A DNA stretch of 64,000 nucleotides, taken from positions 163,846-227,845 of the forward strand of contig NW_004457390.1 in assembly GCF_000313135.1 (NCBI RefSeq), in the 5' to 3' direction. The position numbers and the translations under genes were made by a program. The notes under the pieces were generated by a model that was not told the DNA's origin, made no database searches, and worked only from the letters and a program-made list of their open reading frames with translations. Source of the stretch: Acanthamoeba castellanii str. Neff (Eukaryota; Discosea; Longamoebia; Acanthamoebidae). This document shows, piece after piece, positions 35,875-47,225 of this stretch (position 1 is the stretch's first letter; every line of letters begins with the position of its first letter).

Positions 35875-38860
35875 CACACGCGATATGCACACAATCAGGC
35901 GGAAAGAAGCCCGAGTCAGGAGTGTGGGTGATGAACTGCGACCGACGCAAGAAGAACCCGCTGTCCAATTCGCTGTCGACAACCGGCAACCAGGTGATCA
36001 CCATACAGAAGGTGACGCTGGCCGGCCTGCGGCGTATCACCCCGCCGCTGTCCTCCTCCATAGGCGGCACCCGCAAGGCCACCCTGTCGCCTCCCACGAC
36101 CGACCGGGCCGGCGCCGGCGGCAGTGGCGGCGATGACGACGAGGCCACCTTCATTCAGCACTTCGCCGACATTCCCGACCGCGAGCACGTCAAGGCCAGC
36201 CTCGTGAAGCTGCGCGAGGTGCTGTATACGACCAAGAGCGGCTACGCCCTGCTGGACTACGACGACGGCGGCGCCAAGGAGGCGACGGCGGGCAACGCCG
36301 GCGGCGGCGGCGCGCAGGGGGATGGGTCGACCAGGTCGGACGGGCTCATGAGCTCCTCCAGCTCCACCATCTCCCTCGCGTCCGTCGACAATGATAGTAC
36401 GGACCTAGCTAAGCTTCGCTCTGCTGGCTTAGTGCTCAATCTCTCGTGTGTCGTGTCGTGTGTGTACTGCAGCTGCACAGAAGCGGGGACCTGTGCGAAT
36501 CGAAAAGAAGGTGAACTGGGTCTACCAGATCAGCAAAACGCTCGAGATGGTGGAGAAGGTGGTCAACATCCTCGAGAAAGGTGCGCCGGCCGGCCCTCGA
36601 GTCCCTTCTCTCCGCACGCGCGCACGCACGCAAGCACGCAGCTAATGATGGGGGTGCAGGTGAGTCGGTAGTGGTGCAAAACTTTAACGGCCGCGACGCG
36701 GTGTCGACGATCGTGTCACTGGTCCAAATCTGCGTGGATCCCTACTACCGGACCATGCACGGCTTCGCCGCCCTCATCGAAAAGGAGTGGATCGCCTTCG
36801 GTGCGTAGAGGCGCACACATCGTGCACATAAAGTGCACACAACGCGCACACATCGTGCACACAACGCGCACACATCGTGCACAGCGCACACATAACGCTG
36901 ATGGTGTTTGTGCGCAGGTCACAAGTTCGGACAGAACAGAACCAAGAAGCACGCCGACGAGTCGCTGTCCGGCGTGTTCTTGATGTTCCTGGACTGCGTG
37001 TTTCAGCTGTGGGACTACTCGCCGCACCAGTTCCAATTCAACGACTCCTTCCTCCTCTTCCTCATCGACTCAGTCTACAACGGTACACACGACACGACAC
37101 ACGACACACGACGACACACGCATGGCACACATACGACACACGCATCACCGCACACGCACTCATCGCATTATTTGTGCGCAGGTCGCTTCACGACGTTTCT
37201 GAGCGATTCGGAGAAGCTGAGAGCGTCGCTGGTGGCCGAGAAGACCGCCAGCATTTGGGCCTTCGCCACCGAGAACGAGGAACTCTTCTCCAATTTTCTC
37301 TACTCGCCGCCGCCTGCCAACGCGCCCGGCGGCCTGGCCCCCGCCACGGTCGTGTCGGCCGCCGCCTTCAAACCGCTTAGCAAGCAGTCGTCGTTCCTCG
37401 TCACCACCTCGCTGGGCTCGTCGTGCTCTACCGCGGCCACCAACCCGCTGGGCGAGGCCGCGCTGAGCGATGGCACCACCGACTCGCTGTCGTCGCCACG
37501 CGGCGGCGCGCCCAGCCGGCCGCGCGCCAGCACCGTGGCCGCGGGCGACCCGGCGACGGTTGGTGGTGGGCACGCGACGGTGCGCGACTCGCTGATCATG
37601 TCCTCCCAGAGCAAGGACCACTTGCGCATCGTCCCGCCCACGACGTCGCGCGTATTGCACGTGCCACGCGCCACCGAAATCAAGTTCTGGGCCACCTACT
37701 TCATGCGGTACTTCGCACCACCTTTTCTTTCTTTTCCTGATCCACGTAGCTAATGGGACTCACGATTCGCGCCACCGCACACGCACACACACGCGCACAC
37801 AACACGACACACGATTCAAAAACGTTCAGATGGATTGGGCACGATTCCACGCTTAACGCGATGCGGATCATCCGCAGTGTGCAGCAGACCACGGACTACA
37901 GCACCCTCAAGCTCAGCAGCCGAGGCCTGCACGTGCTGCCCTACGAGGTGGGTCTGCTGGACCGGCTGGTGAAGCTGCACCTGTCCAACAATCAGCTTTC
38001 CACGTTCCCGGTCTTCCTGGGGCAGCTCCAGAAGCTCGAGACCCTGGACCTGTCCCAGAACAGGCTCATGTCCATCTCCTATCACCTCGCCGTCTCGCTC
38101 CCCTTCCTGAAGAAGCTCCAGGTGCGACCTCCTGCGCATTCATTCTTCCGCCATCAGTGGCCAAGCTTACCACGCACACGCACACGTACCACCGCACACG
38201 CACACGCACACGCACACGCACACGCACACGCACACGCACACGCACACGCACACGAAACACGCACACGCACCGCCCGTGTCGCAGATCCTTCGGTTGCAAC
38301 ACAACCAAATCGCCACTGCGTTGCCCTTCCAGATGTCCGCTCTCGAGAACCTCACCGAGCTCGACTTGTCCCACAACAAATTGGTTTGTCCCCCTTTCAT
38401 CCCCACCACACACGACACGCGCATACCGAATACACCGCACACGCACACCGCACACACCGCGCACTGCACCACACACGCCTCGCGTGTAAGGAAAACGAAT
38501 AGATTGCTCACAGTTCGATGACGATGACGATGACGGTGGTGATGGTGATGACAGGACCACCAATTGATGCCTTCGTCGTTCGGCCGCAAGTGCGAGCTCT
38601 CGACGCACCTGCGCCGCCTCAATCTGTCGCATAACCGATTCACCAAGTTCCCCGAACGCACGCTGTCGCCGCTGGTCAACCTCGAGTTCCTCAGCCTCGC
38701 CGACAACGGGCTCACCGAGATCCCCTTCTCGCTGTTCCAGCTCACCAACCTCCTCGAGCTCGACCTGGGCAACAACAAGCTCAAGTCCTTCCCCACCAAG
38801 ATCATCGAGGGGGCCACCGGCGGCAACAAGGTACCTACCTTCATTGACGCGCGCACGCAC

Positions 38861-38891
<31 letters not shown>

Positions 38892-39972
38892 CACAACGCA
38901 CACGGTTGTGACGATTGCATGGTCATCGGGCAGGACGAGAGCAACAGCCACCTGGGCCTGGCGAAGTTGAAGCGATTGCATATCTTCAACCTCGACAACA
39001 ATCCGGACCTCCGCACGCTCCCGCTCGAGATGTTCGCCCTGGGCAGCTCGCTGTACGTCCACCACCAGACCGCCCGGCCGGGCTGTGACCGCGTTTTTGG
39101 TTGGCATTCTCCAAATTCTCACTCTATATGGGCTACAGCTGTCGGCTGAACCTGCGCGCGGTCGGCCTCTCCGTCCTGCCGTCGATGAATTTCTCGTATG
39201 TGACCAAGGCGCTGGGCAACGTCAACTTCACGTCCCTCACCAACCTACAGATCCTCGACCTCTCGCACAACCGAATCAAAGGTAAACTTTAGGTATGTGG
39301 GTGCGAGCTTCAAACATTTTTGGCTCAACGAGGTTTGGCGCGCGCGCTGTGCAGTGATCCCGAATCAGTTCTGGGGCCTGTCGCAGCTGCTCATCCTCAA
39401 GCTGGGCCACAACGCGCTGACGGAGCTCTCCCCGCACGTGAGGCAACTCACCGCGTTGCGCTCCCTTCAGCTGGCGCAGTACCGACCCACCGCCTCCGTG
39501 CCGTAGAGTTATGGTTCACATGGACAATTTGTGACTCACTGCCTCTTGTCGTTGCGTCTCAGCAACGAATTGAAGACCATATGCGAGGAGATCGTCTACC
39601 TCAAGAACCTGACGGCTCTCGACGTGCGCCACAACGACCTGGAGGAGCTTCCCCCACAGCTCGGCATGCTTTCGCAGCTGCAAACGGTAAGCCAACACGA
39701 CACACGCCAGGCCCGACACGACACGACACGACACGACACTCACGACACACGAAGTAAGCAACTGATATTTATTTATTAATTTTCGGCTATGCAGCTCAAG
39801 CTGGACGAAAACAGGCATCTGGTGTCGCCGCCGAAGGAAATCGTGGCCATGGGCTCTGCTCACGTGCTCCGCTTCCTAGCAAGCTCTACCAGGGCCACGA
39901 ACGACTCTACCGCATGAAGCTCATGTACACGTTTATTACACGTGTGTCGTGCGTGTGGGAGTGCGTGTGTGC

Positions 39973-40027
<55 letters not shown>

Positions 40028-43000
40028 TGTGCGTGCTGACGAGGCCGTGTTGGTTGGCAGGTTCGTTGGCCAAGAAAACGCAGGGTAATTGCCTCAATTT
40101 CATTGCAACATGCTCCTTGTGTCAGTTTAAGGCTAACCATGATCATCGACTTGCTTGACCAACAGGAAAACGACGCTGGTGAAGTGCCTCGCCAATCGGG
40201 ACAAGGACGTGGGACGGAAGGAGAGGTGAATGCCACCCCACCCACATTCTGTCTCCACTCACACCCGGCCTCACTGTGACTGCGACCGCAGGGTAATGGG
40301 GCAGATCAAGGTGCTCGCCCCGCTTACGCTGCGTCGCGGCGCCGGCAACCCGCTGGCCGCCGCAGCTCCGCTGTCCACCGACGGCATCGGTACGTACCAC
40401 CCTTCCCCCTCCCAATCGCCGCGTGGTTGGTGAAGTCGACCGAGAGCTCATAATTGATTGTAACGATAGATATCGAGGAGTGGACGCTGAAGATGAAGGT
40501 GAGGCGAACGCGTACGGGCACGCTCAGTTCGTCGTCGGAGCAGGTCGATGTCGAGTCTCTCCCGCCGCTTCCGCACTCGGCGAGTGCAGAGAGTGCGCCC
40601 ACCAGCTCCAGCGCTCTTCAGCCGGGCCTCAGCAACTCCGGCAGCCTCATCGAAGACTACAACGAGCCCAAGGACGTCACCCTCACCCTGTGGGACTTTG
40701 CCGGTACATTCCAATCATTATTATGATATATATTGATATAAATAGAGAATATAATTTATATAATTTTACATATAGTATTATTTATATATTTTCTTTAATG
40801 CATTTGTGCTGTGCAGGGCAAGAGATCTACTACACGACCCATGAGTTCTTCTTGTCGGAGCGATCGCTGTACCTGGTCATCTTCAATCTCTCCAAGGGAC
40901 TCAACGCGGCCTACATGGAGCACTGGCTTCAATCGATCGTGGCCCGCGCGCCCGATGCGCCGGTTATGATCGTGGGCACCCACCTGGACCAATGCGCCGA
41001 AGAACAGGTCGAGGCCATGGCGCTGGAGCTGACGGAGAAGTACTCGGCGCGCTTCCCCAACATCAAGACGGTCAAGTTCGTATCGTGCTCGGTGGGCAAG
41101 GGCCTCGGCGCGGTCCAGGAGGCCATCGAGGAGGTGGTGGGCTCGCAGGAGCACATGGGCGAGCGGATGCCCAAGTCCTACATGGCCCTCGAGCGTGCGC
41201 TCATCGCCGAGCGAGCCAAGCGAGTGCCGCCCGTCCTCTCCTGGGAGGAGTTCCGCGAGCTCGCCAAGCGCTGCGGCGTCGACGACGACCTTGGTACCCA
41301 CCATCACCACCACCTCATCACCTTCATCATTATCACCACCAGCGTCACGTGTGGTTGGCGGTGGCTGCTGTAATCTTATCATCAACTGGTGCGAGCAGGG
41401 GATTCGGAGCTGCCGCCGCCGGTCTCCGACACGAAGAAGAAACTGAAGGGGCGCCGGCGAAAAGAGGAAGACAAGCGCGCCAAGAGCAGCGACCTCTACG
41501 CTGCCACTCAGCTCCTGCACAACTTGGGCTCCCTCGTACGTCTTCGATGTTTTTTCTTTTCTTTTATGCTTATAATTCTCATTTATTATCATCTCAATTA
41601 TTTATTCTTATTATTGTTATTATTCATAGTTTGTATTAATGGCTTTTGCTTTTGTAATTTTTGCAGGTGCATTTCAGAAACGATGAGAAGCTGCGTAACA
41701 TTGTGGTGCTGGACCCGCAATGGCTCACCAAGGTGATGGCCACGGTGTTCACGACCAAGCAGTCCTTCTCCAAGAACGGCATCCTGCCCCACTCCAACCT
41801 CGCCCAGATCTGGCGCCCGCCCTCCTTCCCGCCGGAGCTGCACCCGTTCCTCCTCCAGCTGCTCCACCAATTCGACATCGCCATCACCCTCAACCTCAAG
41901 GTGCGCACATTCCCCGCATTCTTCATCATCCTCCACATTCACTTCACCGCCTGACGTTGTGCACGTGTGTCGTGTTCGTGTGTGCGTGTGCGGTGGTTCG
42001 TGTGTGTGCGTGTGTCGTGTCGTGTGCGATTGCGCGTGTGGTGTGTTTCCAGGACACGTCGGAGAAGTTCAGCTTGCTGCCGTCGCTGCTGCCGGACAAT
42101 CCGCCCGACGACCTGCAGTCGCTGTGGCCCATGCGCAAGCAGCCCGGGGACATGCCCGAGTGCATCGAGTTCGGGCGCAACTACCAGTTCGATTTCATTC
42201 CCAAGGGCTTCTTCGCCAAGATCATGGTCCGCCTCCTCTCCCTCGACCTCCAGGCCACCTGTTACTGGCGGTACGCCTCCTCGACACGCACCACCGCACA
42301 CGCACACGCACACGACCAACGACACGACCAACGACACGACACACAGCTGACTTCATCTTCTTCTTTTTAAGGTATGGCATGGTGGCGGTGGTGGACAACG
42401 ACAAGATCGCGTTAGAGTGGTCCGAGAGGTCGAAGGTCATCAAGATCTCTCTGCGGACCAGCCGGGACAAGTACGCCGCATTTTCTTTCATTTTATTGTA
42501 TTTTATGTATTTCAATTATTTGATTTATTCGATATTAATATATTGCGTCTGTCGTGGACAGGCTCAACGCGGGCAACACCAACCGGTCGCTGTTCTCGCT
42601 CGCCGTGGGGTGCGCCGACTCGCTGGTGGCGGACTGGTACAACCTCAAGGTAAGTACCCACCACTGGCTCTAGCCAGGGAGGGGGAAAAAAGCTGACAAA
42701 CTTTTTTGATGTGCGTGCGTAGACCAAGGTGATGGTGCCGTGCGTGCACTGCCTCGAGTGGGGCAAGAAGCGGCCACGCATGTTCGATCTCGAGGAGTGC
42801 CGGTACAGCTCAGAACCTCCGTTTTTTTGGCTCGTCCCCTCCCCTGTGTGTGTGGGTGTCGTTTCCTTACACTCAACCGTGTGCTGTGCGTGCTGTGCGT
42901 TGGTACTTTCAGCTTGGCTGTGATGCGCGGGGAGAGCCACGCCTACTGTTCGCCGGTCATCGCAGTCCGCTACGACCACCTCGTGCCCGACATCGCCCTC

Positions 43001-44237
43001 ACCGACCTCGCCCAAAAGTACGTGCCCGCTGATGTGCCTCGTGACAGCCGACCATGAGCTCACGCGTACTTGTGTCGACTGCTTCACAGCAAAATCAACT
43101 ACGCCAGCCTGGACATCAAGGAGAAGATCGGCGAGGGCTCCTTCTCGGTGGTCTACAAGGGGATCTACAACAACGAAGAGGTAATGCATGCACCACCGCA
43201 CACGCACCACCGCACATCGTCGCACACACCCACCGCACACGCACGCGCGGGGTGGTAACTGCCGACTGCATTCATCAGGTGGCGATCAAGCGGCTCAAGT
43301 TCAACGACGAGAAGATCCGGGAGAACCGACTGCTGAAGGCCTTCGACGAATTCAGGAACGAAGTCTTCCTGATGAGGTACCCCAACGCAACGCAACGCAA
43401 CGCAACGCAACGCAACGCAACGCAACGCAACGCAACGCAACGCAACGCAACGCAACGCAACGCAACGCAACGCAACGCAACGCAAGACGTCTGCAGGATA
43501 TCTGATATGTTGGGTTATACGACGTTGTGCGTGAAATCACACAGCGGCCTGAAGCACCCCAACATCATCACGATGACCGGGTTCTGCACCAAGCCCTCCT
43601 ACTGCATCGTCACCGAGTTTGTCAGCGGCGGAACGTGCGTCTTCAACCCTCCACCCATGTGTCGTGTGTGTTGTGCCGTATGTGTCGTGTCGTGTCGTGT
43701 CGTGTCGTGTCGTGTCGTGTCGTGTCGTGTCGTGTCGTGTCGTGTCGTGTCGTGTCGTGTCGTGTGTCGCATGCGTCGTCGTCGGTGAGCTCGCGTTGTG
43801 TGCTCCTTTCACGCCATCACTAATGAATCGTGTCACGCAGGCTGTTGGAGCTGCTGCAGAACGAGGAGAGCGTGATCGACTGGTCGCTGCGCCTCCGGCT
43901 CGCCAAGGACATCGCCAAGGGCGTGGCCTTCCTCCACAGCTGCTCACCACCCATCGTCCACCGCGACCTCAAATCGCCCAACGTCCTCGTACATCTCCCT
44001 TCTGCTTCACTGTCTCGTCTCAGTTCGTGCGTGTGCGTGTGCGTGTGTGTGCGTGTGTGTGTGTGTGTGTGTGGTGCGTGTGTGCGGTGGTGCGTGTGCG
44101 TGTGCGTGTGCGATGGTGTCTGACGGTGCTCTCGTGATTGCAGCTGGTGTCGATGGACGACGATGCGCCGGTGTTGGCCAAGATCGCCGACTTCGGGCTC
44201 TCCGCGGCGATGATGCAGTCGGCCATGGGGCGCAAGG
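32630..44237 (+). CDS. Pats1-like ROCO kinase: GRAM, dead myotubularin, LRR, Roc, COR, kinase (3' end lost in gap)
   Basis: Resembles Dictyostelium Pats1. The first exons 32630-32736, 32791-32997 and 33219-33690 encode Ser/Pro/Arg-rich sequence. GRAM: GQLGNLHITNFRLSF (near 34476). Myotubularin: LCVSYPKMFVVPSS (near 35340), CWHHPSSKAALLRRS, VNWVYQISKTLEMV, then SVVVQNFNGRDAVST (near 36662-36703) where active enzymes have HCSDGWDRT, and DPYYRTMHGFAALIEKEW. Leucine-rich repeats span 37860-39880. Roc: P-loop VGQENAGKTTL spliced across 40085-40165, switch II LWDFAGQEIYYTTHEFFL, and GTHLD. COR follows (VLDPQWLTKVMATVF; CYWRYGMVAVVD). Kinase: IGEGSFSVVYKG, VAIKRL, VHRDLKSPNVLL, ADFGLSAAM at the gap edge. 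The CX5R Cys and Arg are Asn and Ala, so the phosphatase domain is predicted inactive. Many introns hold simple repeats. The exon between 33690 and 34283 is unresolved. Confidence 0.85.
34868..34940. repeat. Intronic CA-rich microsatellite
   Basis: CACACA/CGCACA repeats in an intron of the ROCO gene, within the GRAM-coding part. Confidence 0.8.
35820..35873. repeat. Intronic (CA)n microsatellite
   Basis: An almost perfect CA dinucleotide run of about 50 bases in a ROCO gene intron, preceded by short CGATCACA repeats. Confidence 0.9.
38175..38270. repeat. Intronic CACACG hexamer array
   Basis: Same hexamer unit as in the Twinkle intron at 4503-4643, here in an intron between two LRR-coding exons. 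Confidence 0.85.
39977..40036. repeat. Intronic GCGT tetramer array
   Basis: About twelve tandem GCGT units in the intron upstream of the Roc P-loop exon. Confidence 0.85.
43382..43484. repeat. Intronic CAACG pentamer array
   Basis: About twenty near-perfect CAACG units directly after a kinase-domain exon that ends EVFLM. The next kinase residues (GLKHPNIITMTG) begin at about 43546, so the array lies in the intron. Confidence 0.9.
43683..43766. repeat. Intronic TCGTG pentamer array
   Basis: About seventeen TCGTG units in the intron between VTEFVSGGT and LLELLQNEE of the ROCO kinase domain. Confidence 0.9.
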
Positions 44238-44491
44238 NNNNNNNNNNNNNNNNNNNNNNNNNNNNNNNNNNNNNNNNNNNNNNNNNNNNNNNNNNNNNNN
44301 NNNNNNNNNNNNNNNNNNNNNNNNNNNNNNNNNNNNNNNNNNNNNNNNNNNNNNNNNNNNNNNNNNNNNNNNNNNNNNNNNNNNNNNNNNNNNNNNNNNN
44401 NNNNNNNNNNNNNNNNNNNNNNNNNNNNNNNNNNNNNNNNNNNNNNNNNNNNNNNNNNNNNNNNNNNNNNNNNNNNNNNNNNNNNNNNNNN
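44238..44491. other. Assembly gap (254 N)
   Basis: A run of undetermined bases. It interrupts the ROCO kinase just after the DFG motif and also the 3' part of the following minus-strand gene. Confidence 0.99.
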
Positions 44492-44746
44492 CCGGTGGTG
44501 GCGATGGTCTCGTCGCAGGCAGAGGCCGATGGCACGAGCTCGCACGGTGCCAGGCCGCCCCGTCTCTTCATTTCGGCGACCCGCTCATCTAACGTGAACA
44601 TGATTTTTCAATTAATGCATTAATCCTACTATGTTCCCTCACGTACCGCTTTGGGCAGGCGACATGCGTGTGGGCGGGGGGAAGGTGGTCTTGAACGGTA
44701 GCTCGTTAATGAGCACTTCGGCAAGCTGCTCGTGCTCCCCCTCCAT
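44492..44746 (-). CDS. Unknown protein, N-terminal part only (3' end in gap)
   Basis: Minus-strand start at 44746 (EGEHEQLAEVLINELPF), exon 1 44746-44647, donor GTACGTG. Exon 2 runs from 44588 into the gap, in phase (DERVAEMKRRGGLAPCEL, then PSASACDETIATT). About 65 residues are visible. No domain recognised. It is convergent with the ROCO gene, so both 3' ends must fall in or across the gap. Confidence 0.5.
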
Positions 44747-44872
44747 CTTCAATCAATTATTTTAATCTAATAACGTGCTTTCATGGAATGACTACAAGTT
44801 TGGTCTGGGGCCTTGTGGGTGGGTTGTCGGTGTTGAGCTGGCGACCAGACGAAAGAGGTGATGGAAGGCTCA

Positions 44873-45158
44873 CTAGTTGCTGGCCCAGGAAGTGATCTTA
44901 CTGCAGCTGGGGCACTTGGTGCCGATGCGACCCTGGGGCGTCGAGTGGCACAAATGGCAGACCGAAAAGGTGCAGCCAGACTTCTTGCACTCGACCTGCA
45001 TCGACGTTCACGTTGGTGGCAACTACTGTGAGCAAAGATCATTCTTCAAGCAAAGAAGAGAGCCGAGAAGAAGAAATCGGAGAAGAAGAGCCGAGAGAGC
45101 AGTGGTGTACCTCGTGAGACTTGACCATCGATCCGCCGCAGCCTTCGCACTTGCCCAT
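44873..45158 (-). CDS. Small zinc-ribbon protein (56 aa)
   Basis: Two exons: 45158-45111 and 44995-44873, phase 0. The protein begins GKCEGCGGSMVKSHE, then VECKKSGCTFSVCHLCHS, and ends with KCPSCSKITSWASN. Cys pairs CxxC, CxxxxC, CxxC and CxxC give enough ligands for two zinc ions. No catalytic motif; it may be a nucleic-acid or protein-binding module. I do not know the family. The open frame continuing past the first exon (to an intronic region near 45046) is not coding. Confidence 0.65.
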
Positions 45159-45582
45159 GTTGGTTGGTAGGTGGTGGTGGTAAAGTAGGGGGTAAGTAGT
45201 AGGGTAGTTTGTGATGTGTGTAAGGTTGGTGAAGAATCAAGAAGAAGACCATCGCCGACCATAAAAGCCGTTGGTTGCTTATGTCCGTGGCCAATCGCAG
45301 TTCGGTCAAAGCTTTGGAAGGAGTTAGTCTGACCGACAACCAATGGCAGAGAGTCCGGCTTTACCGTCAGAGACTGCTCTCTCTGTCTCTCTCTCTCTCT
45401 TGCGACTCTCTGCCAGCTCGTCGACCTCGTCGCCAAGGCCACCGATGACGCAAAGGTCGGAAGAATGTGTCATCATCGTCTTGCCCACGAACACCAACAA
45501 GAAGTCGTTTGCCAAGAGAGTGGGCACAGCGCTAAATAGATAGCCCTCCGTGTGGGGTGTATAAATATGACTGCTCGTATCT
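45159..45582. other. Intergenic region upstream of the zinc-ribbon gene
   Basis: About 420 bases holding the zinc-ribbon gene's promoter and the 3' end of the dehydrogenase gene. It contains a CT-rich run near 45376-45401. No gene recognised. Confidence 0.4.
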
Positions 45583-47164
45583 TCAATGGGTGACGGCCCT
45601 CTTGCGGAGGATGGTCTTGAGCAGGGACGGGCACAGCACCTTGAGGAACACGCCCGCTGTGGCGTCAGGCTTGGCCACCATGATCTCGTCCCTTTTCTCG
45701 CTGACCGCCTGCATCACTCTGTGAGCGAAAGAGGAGAAGAAACACAACATTTTTAGTTGCGTTTGTAGATGGCGCGAGGGCAAGGTCAAGGTCAAGGGCC
45801 TGGTACCGTTGCGCGACGTAGGCAGGCTCATAGCCCTTGGCTGTCGTCTCGTCCATCTTGCCGTAGCTCGTGCCACTCCCGGTCAGAGCGTTCAGCGACA
45901 AATCGGTTTTGATATAGCCTAGCCGGGTGTCCAGCACACACACACACACACACAGCGTAGTATCCTAGGCGTCAGCCCATGATGCTTCGATGTACGAAAA
46001 CACCATCAATGTAGGGTGTATGCTTACCCGGGCACACGAGGGTTACCGCGATTCCCTGCTTCTCGAGCTCGAATCGCGCCGAATCGAAGAAGCCGTGGAG
46101 CGCATGCTTGGACGCGGCGTAGGCCGATCGAAACGGGATCCCCAGCTTGCCTTGCACGCTTGAGATCACCACGATGTGCCCTCTGTGGAATAAACGACGG
46201 AGGAAGTCAGCACGCGACCAGCCAAACGCACAGGCGCCTCTCCTCCGTAAGCTGCAATCTTCATCGGTTGGAATAATACCCGGTAGTCTGTTTGGTCATG
46301 GCCGGGACGAGCGCCTTCGTCAAGGCGATGGTGCCGAAGTAGTTGATGTTCATAACCCGCTGATCCACCTCCAGCTACGAAACGACACCGCGTGTGTTGT
46401 TAGCGCGCGAGCGAGCGAATCAAATCAAATCAAATCGTTCAAAAAGAGCGCAGAGAGCGACGGACTTGCCTTAGTTTCCATGGCCGGCGCTCGAACGCTG
46501 ACGCCCGCATTGTTGATCAGTACGTCGATTCGTCCGTGGATAGCCGTCGCATCCTTGACCTTGCCCTCGAGACTGGCCGCGACATAAGCTTCGTGTGAAA
46601 CAACGACAGACGACACGATACACACGACACACGACAGCGATTGGACGGACGTGCGATGAGATCGTCGTACCTTGCGAGTTCTGCCACGTCGAGGGGCAGG
46701 ACGGACGGCTCCTCGCCCGCCGGTGTCTAGACATGTGCCAGGGACATTGGCCCGACATGGGCATAAATTGACGCTCGCGCAGAGTAGGGCGGGGAGGTGG
46801 CGAAACGGTACCAATGCGAGGCAGGCTTGGCGTACGCGCTCAAGCTGGTCCTCTCTTCTTGCGCTCAGGATCAGTCGTGCGCCGGCAGCTTGCAACTCGA
46901 GCGCAAGCGCTGCCGTGGTGGTATGTAAACAATCACAATAAATTGGCACACAACAACGCACCACATGGTCGGTAGTGTGCCCCCCCCCAACAATTTAATG
47001 TAAAAGATTATAATCTTCGCACCTTCGCCAAGGCCGGAGCTGGCACCGGTGATCCACACCACCTTGCCCTTGAAGTCGCCCACCACGGTATTCGTGCGCC
47101 GCATCCATCGCCAGAGGGCTGCCGCCACCACCGTCACCAGAAGGCTCCACCAAAGTGCCTCCAT
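45583..47164 (-). CDS. Membrane-anchored short-chain dehydrogenase/reductase (DHRS7-like)
   Basis: NAD(P)-dependent classical SDR. Eight exons join in phase: 47164-47023, 46909-46812, 46726-46671, 46572-46470, 46374-46280, 46182-46028, 45918-45807, 45718-45583. An N-terminal span ([15 protein letters not shown]) is followed by the cofactor loop [42 protein letters not shown] ([16 protein letters not shown]), catalytic Ser in VVISSVQGK, and [12 protein letters not shown] with the YxxxK pair. [14 protein letters not shown] follows. The order and the spacing fit DHRS7-type enzymes of the ER membrane. The fourth intron appears to use a GC donor (AAG-GCAAGT at 46469). Substrate unknown. Confidence 0.88.
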
Positions 47165-47225
47165 GTGCCTCTCTTCGTCTTCTGCAACGAACAGAGAAAA
47201 TAATGTATAAAAAACACACACAGAA
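47165..47225. promoter_or_regulatory. 61-bp bidirectional start-to-start region
   Basis: Only 61 bases separate the dehydrogenase start codon (47164, minus) from the oxygenase start codon (47226, plus), so both 5' UTRs and core promoter elements must fit in or overlap here. The middle is AT-rich (AATAATGTATAAAAAAC) with a TATAAAA-like motif on the plus strand. Confidence 0.6.

Noticed and set aside
40423..41373. Alternative small GTPase gene separate from the ROCO kinase
   Set aside because: The P-loop, switch II and THxD motifs lie between LRR and COR exons in one phase-consistent series, so this is the Roc domain of the large gene.
43382..43766. CRISPR-like or telomere-like repeat arrays
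   Set aside because: Units are 5-6 bases with no spacers and sit inside introns with the host exons joined in phase on both sides; they are microsatellites.
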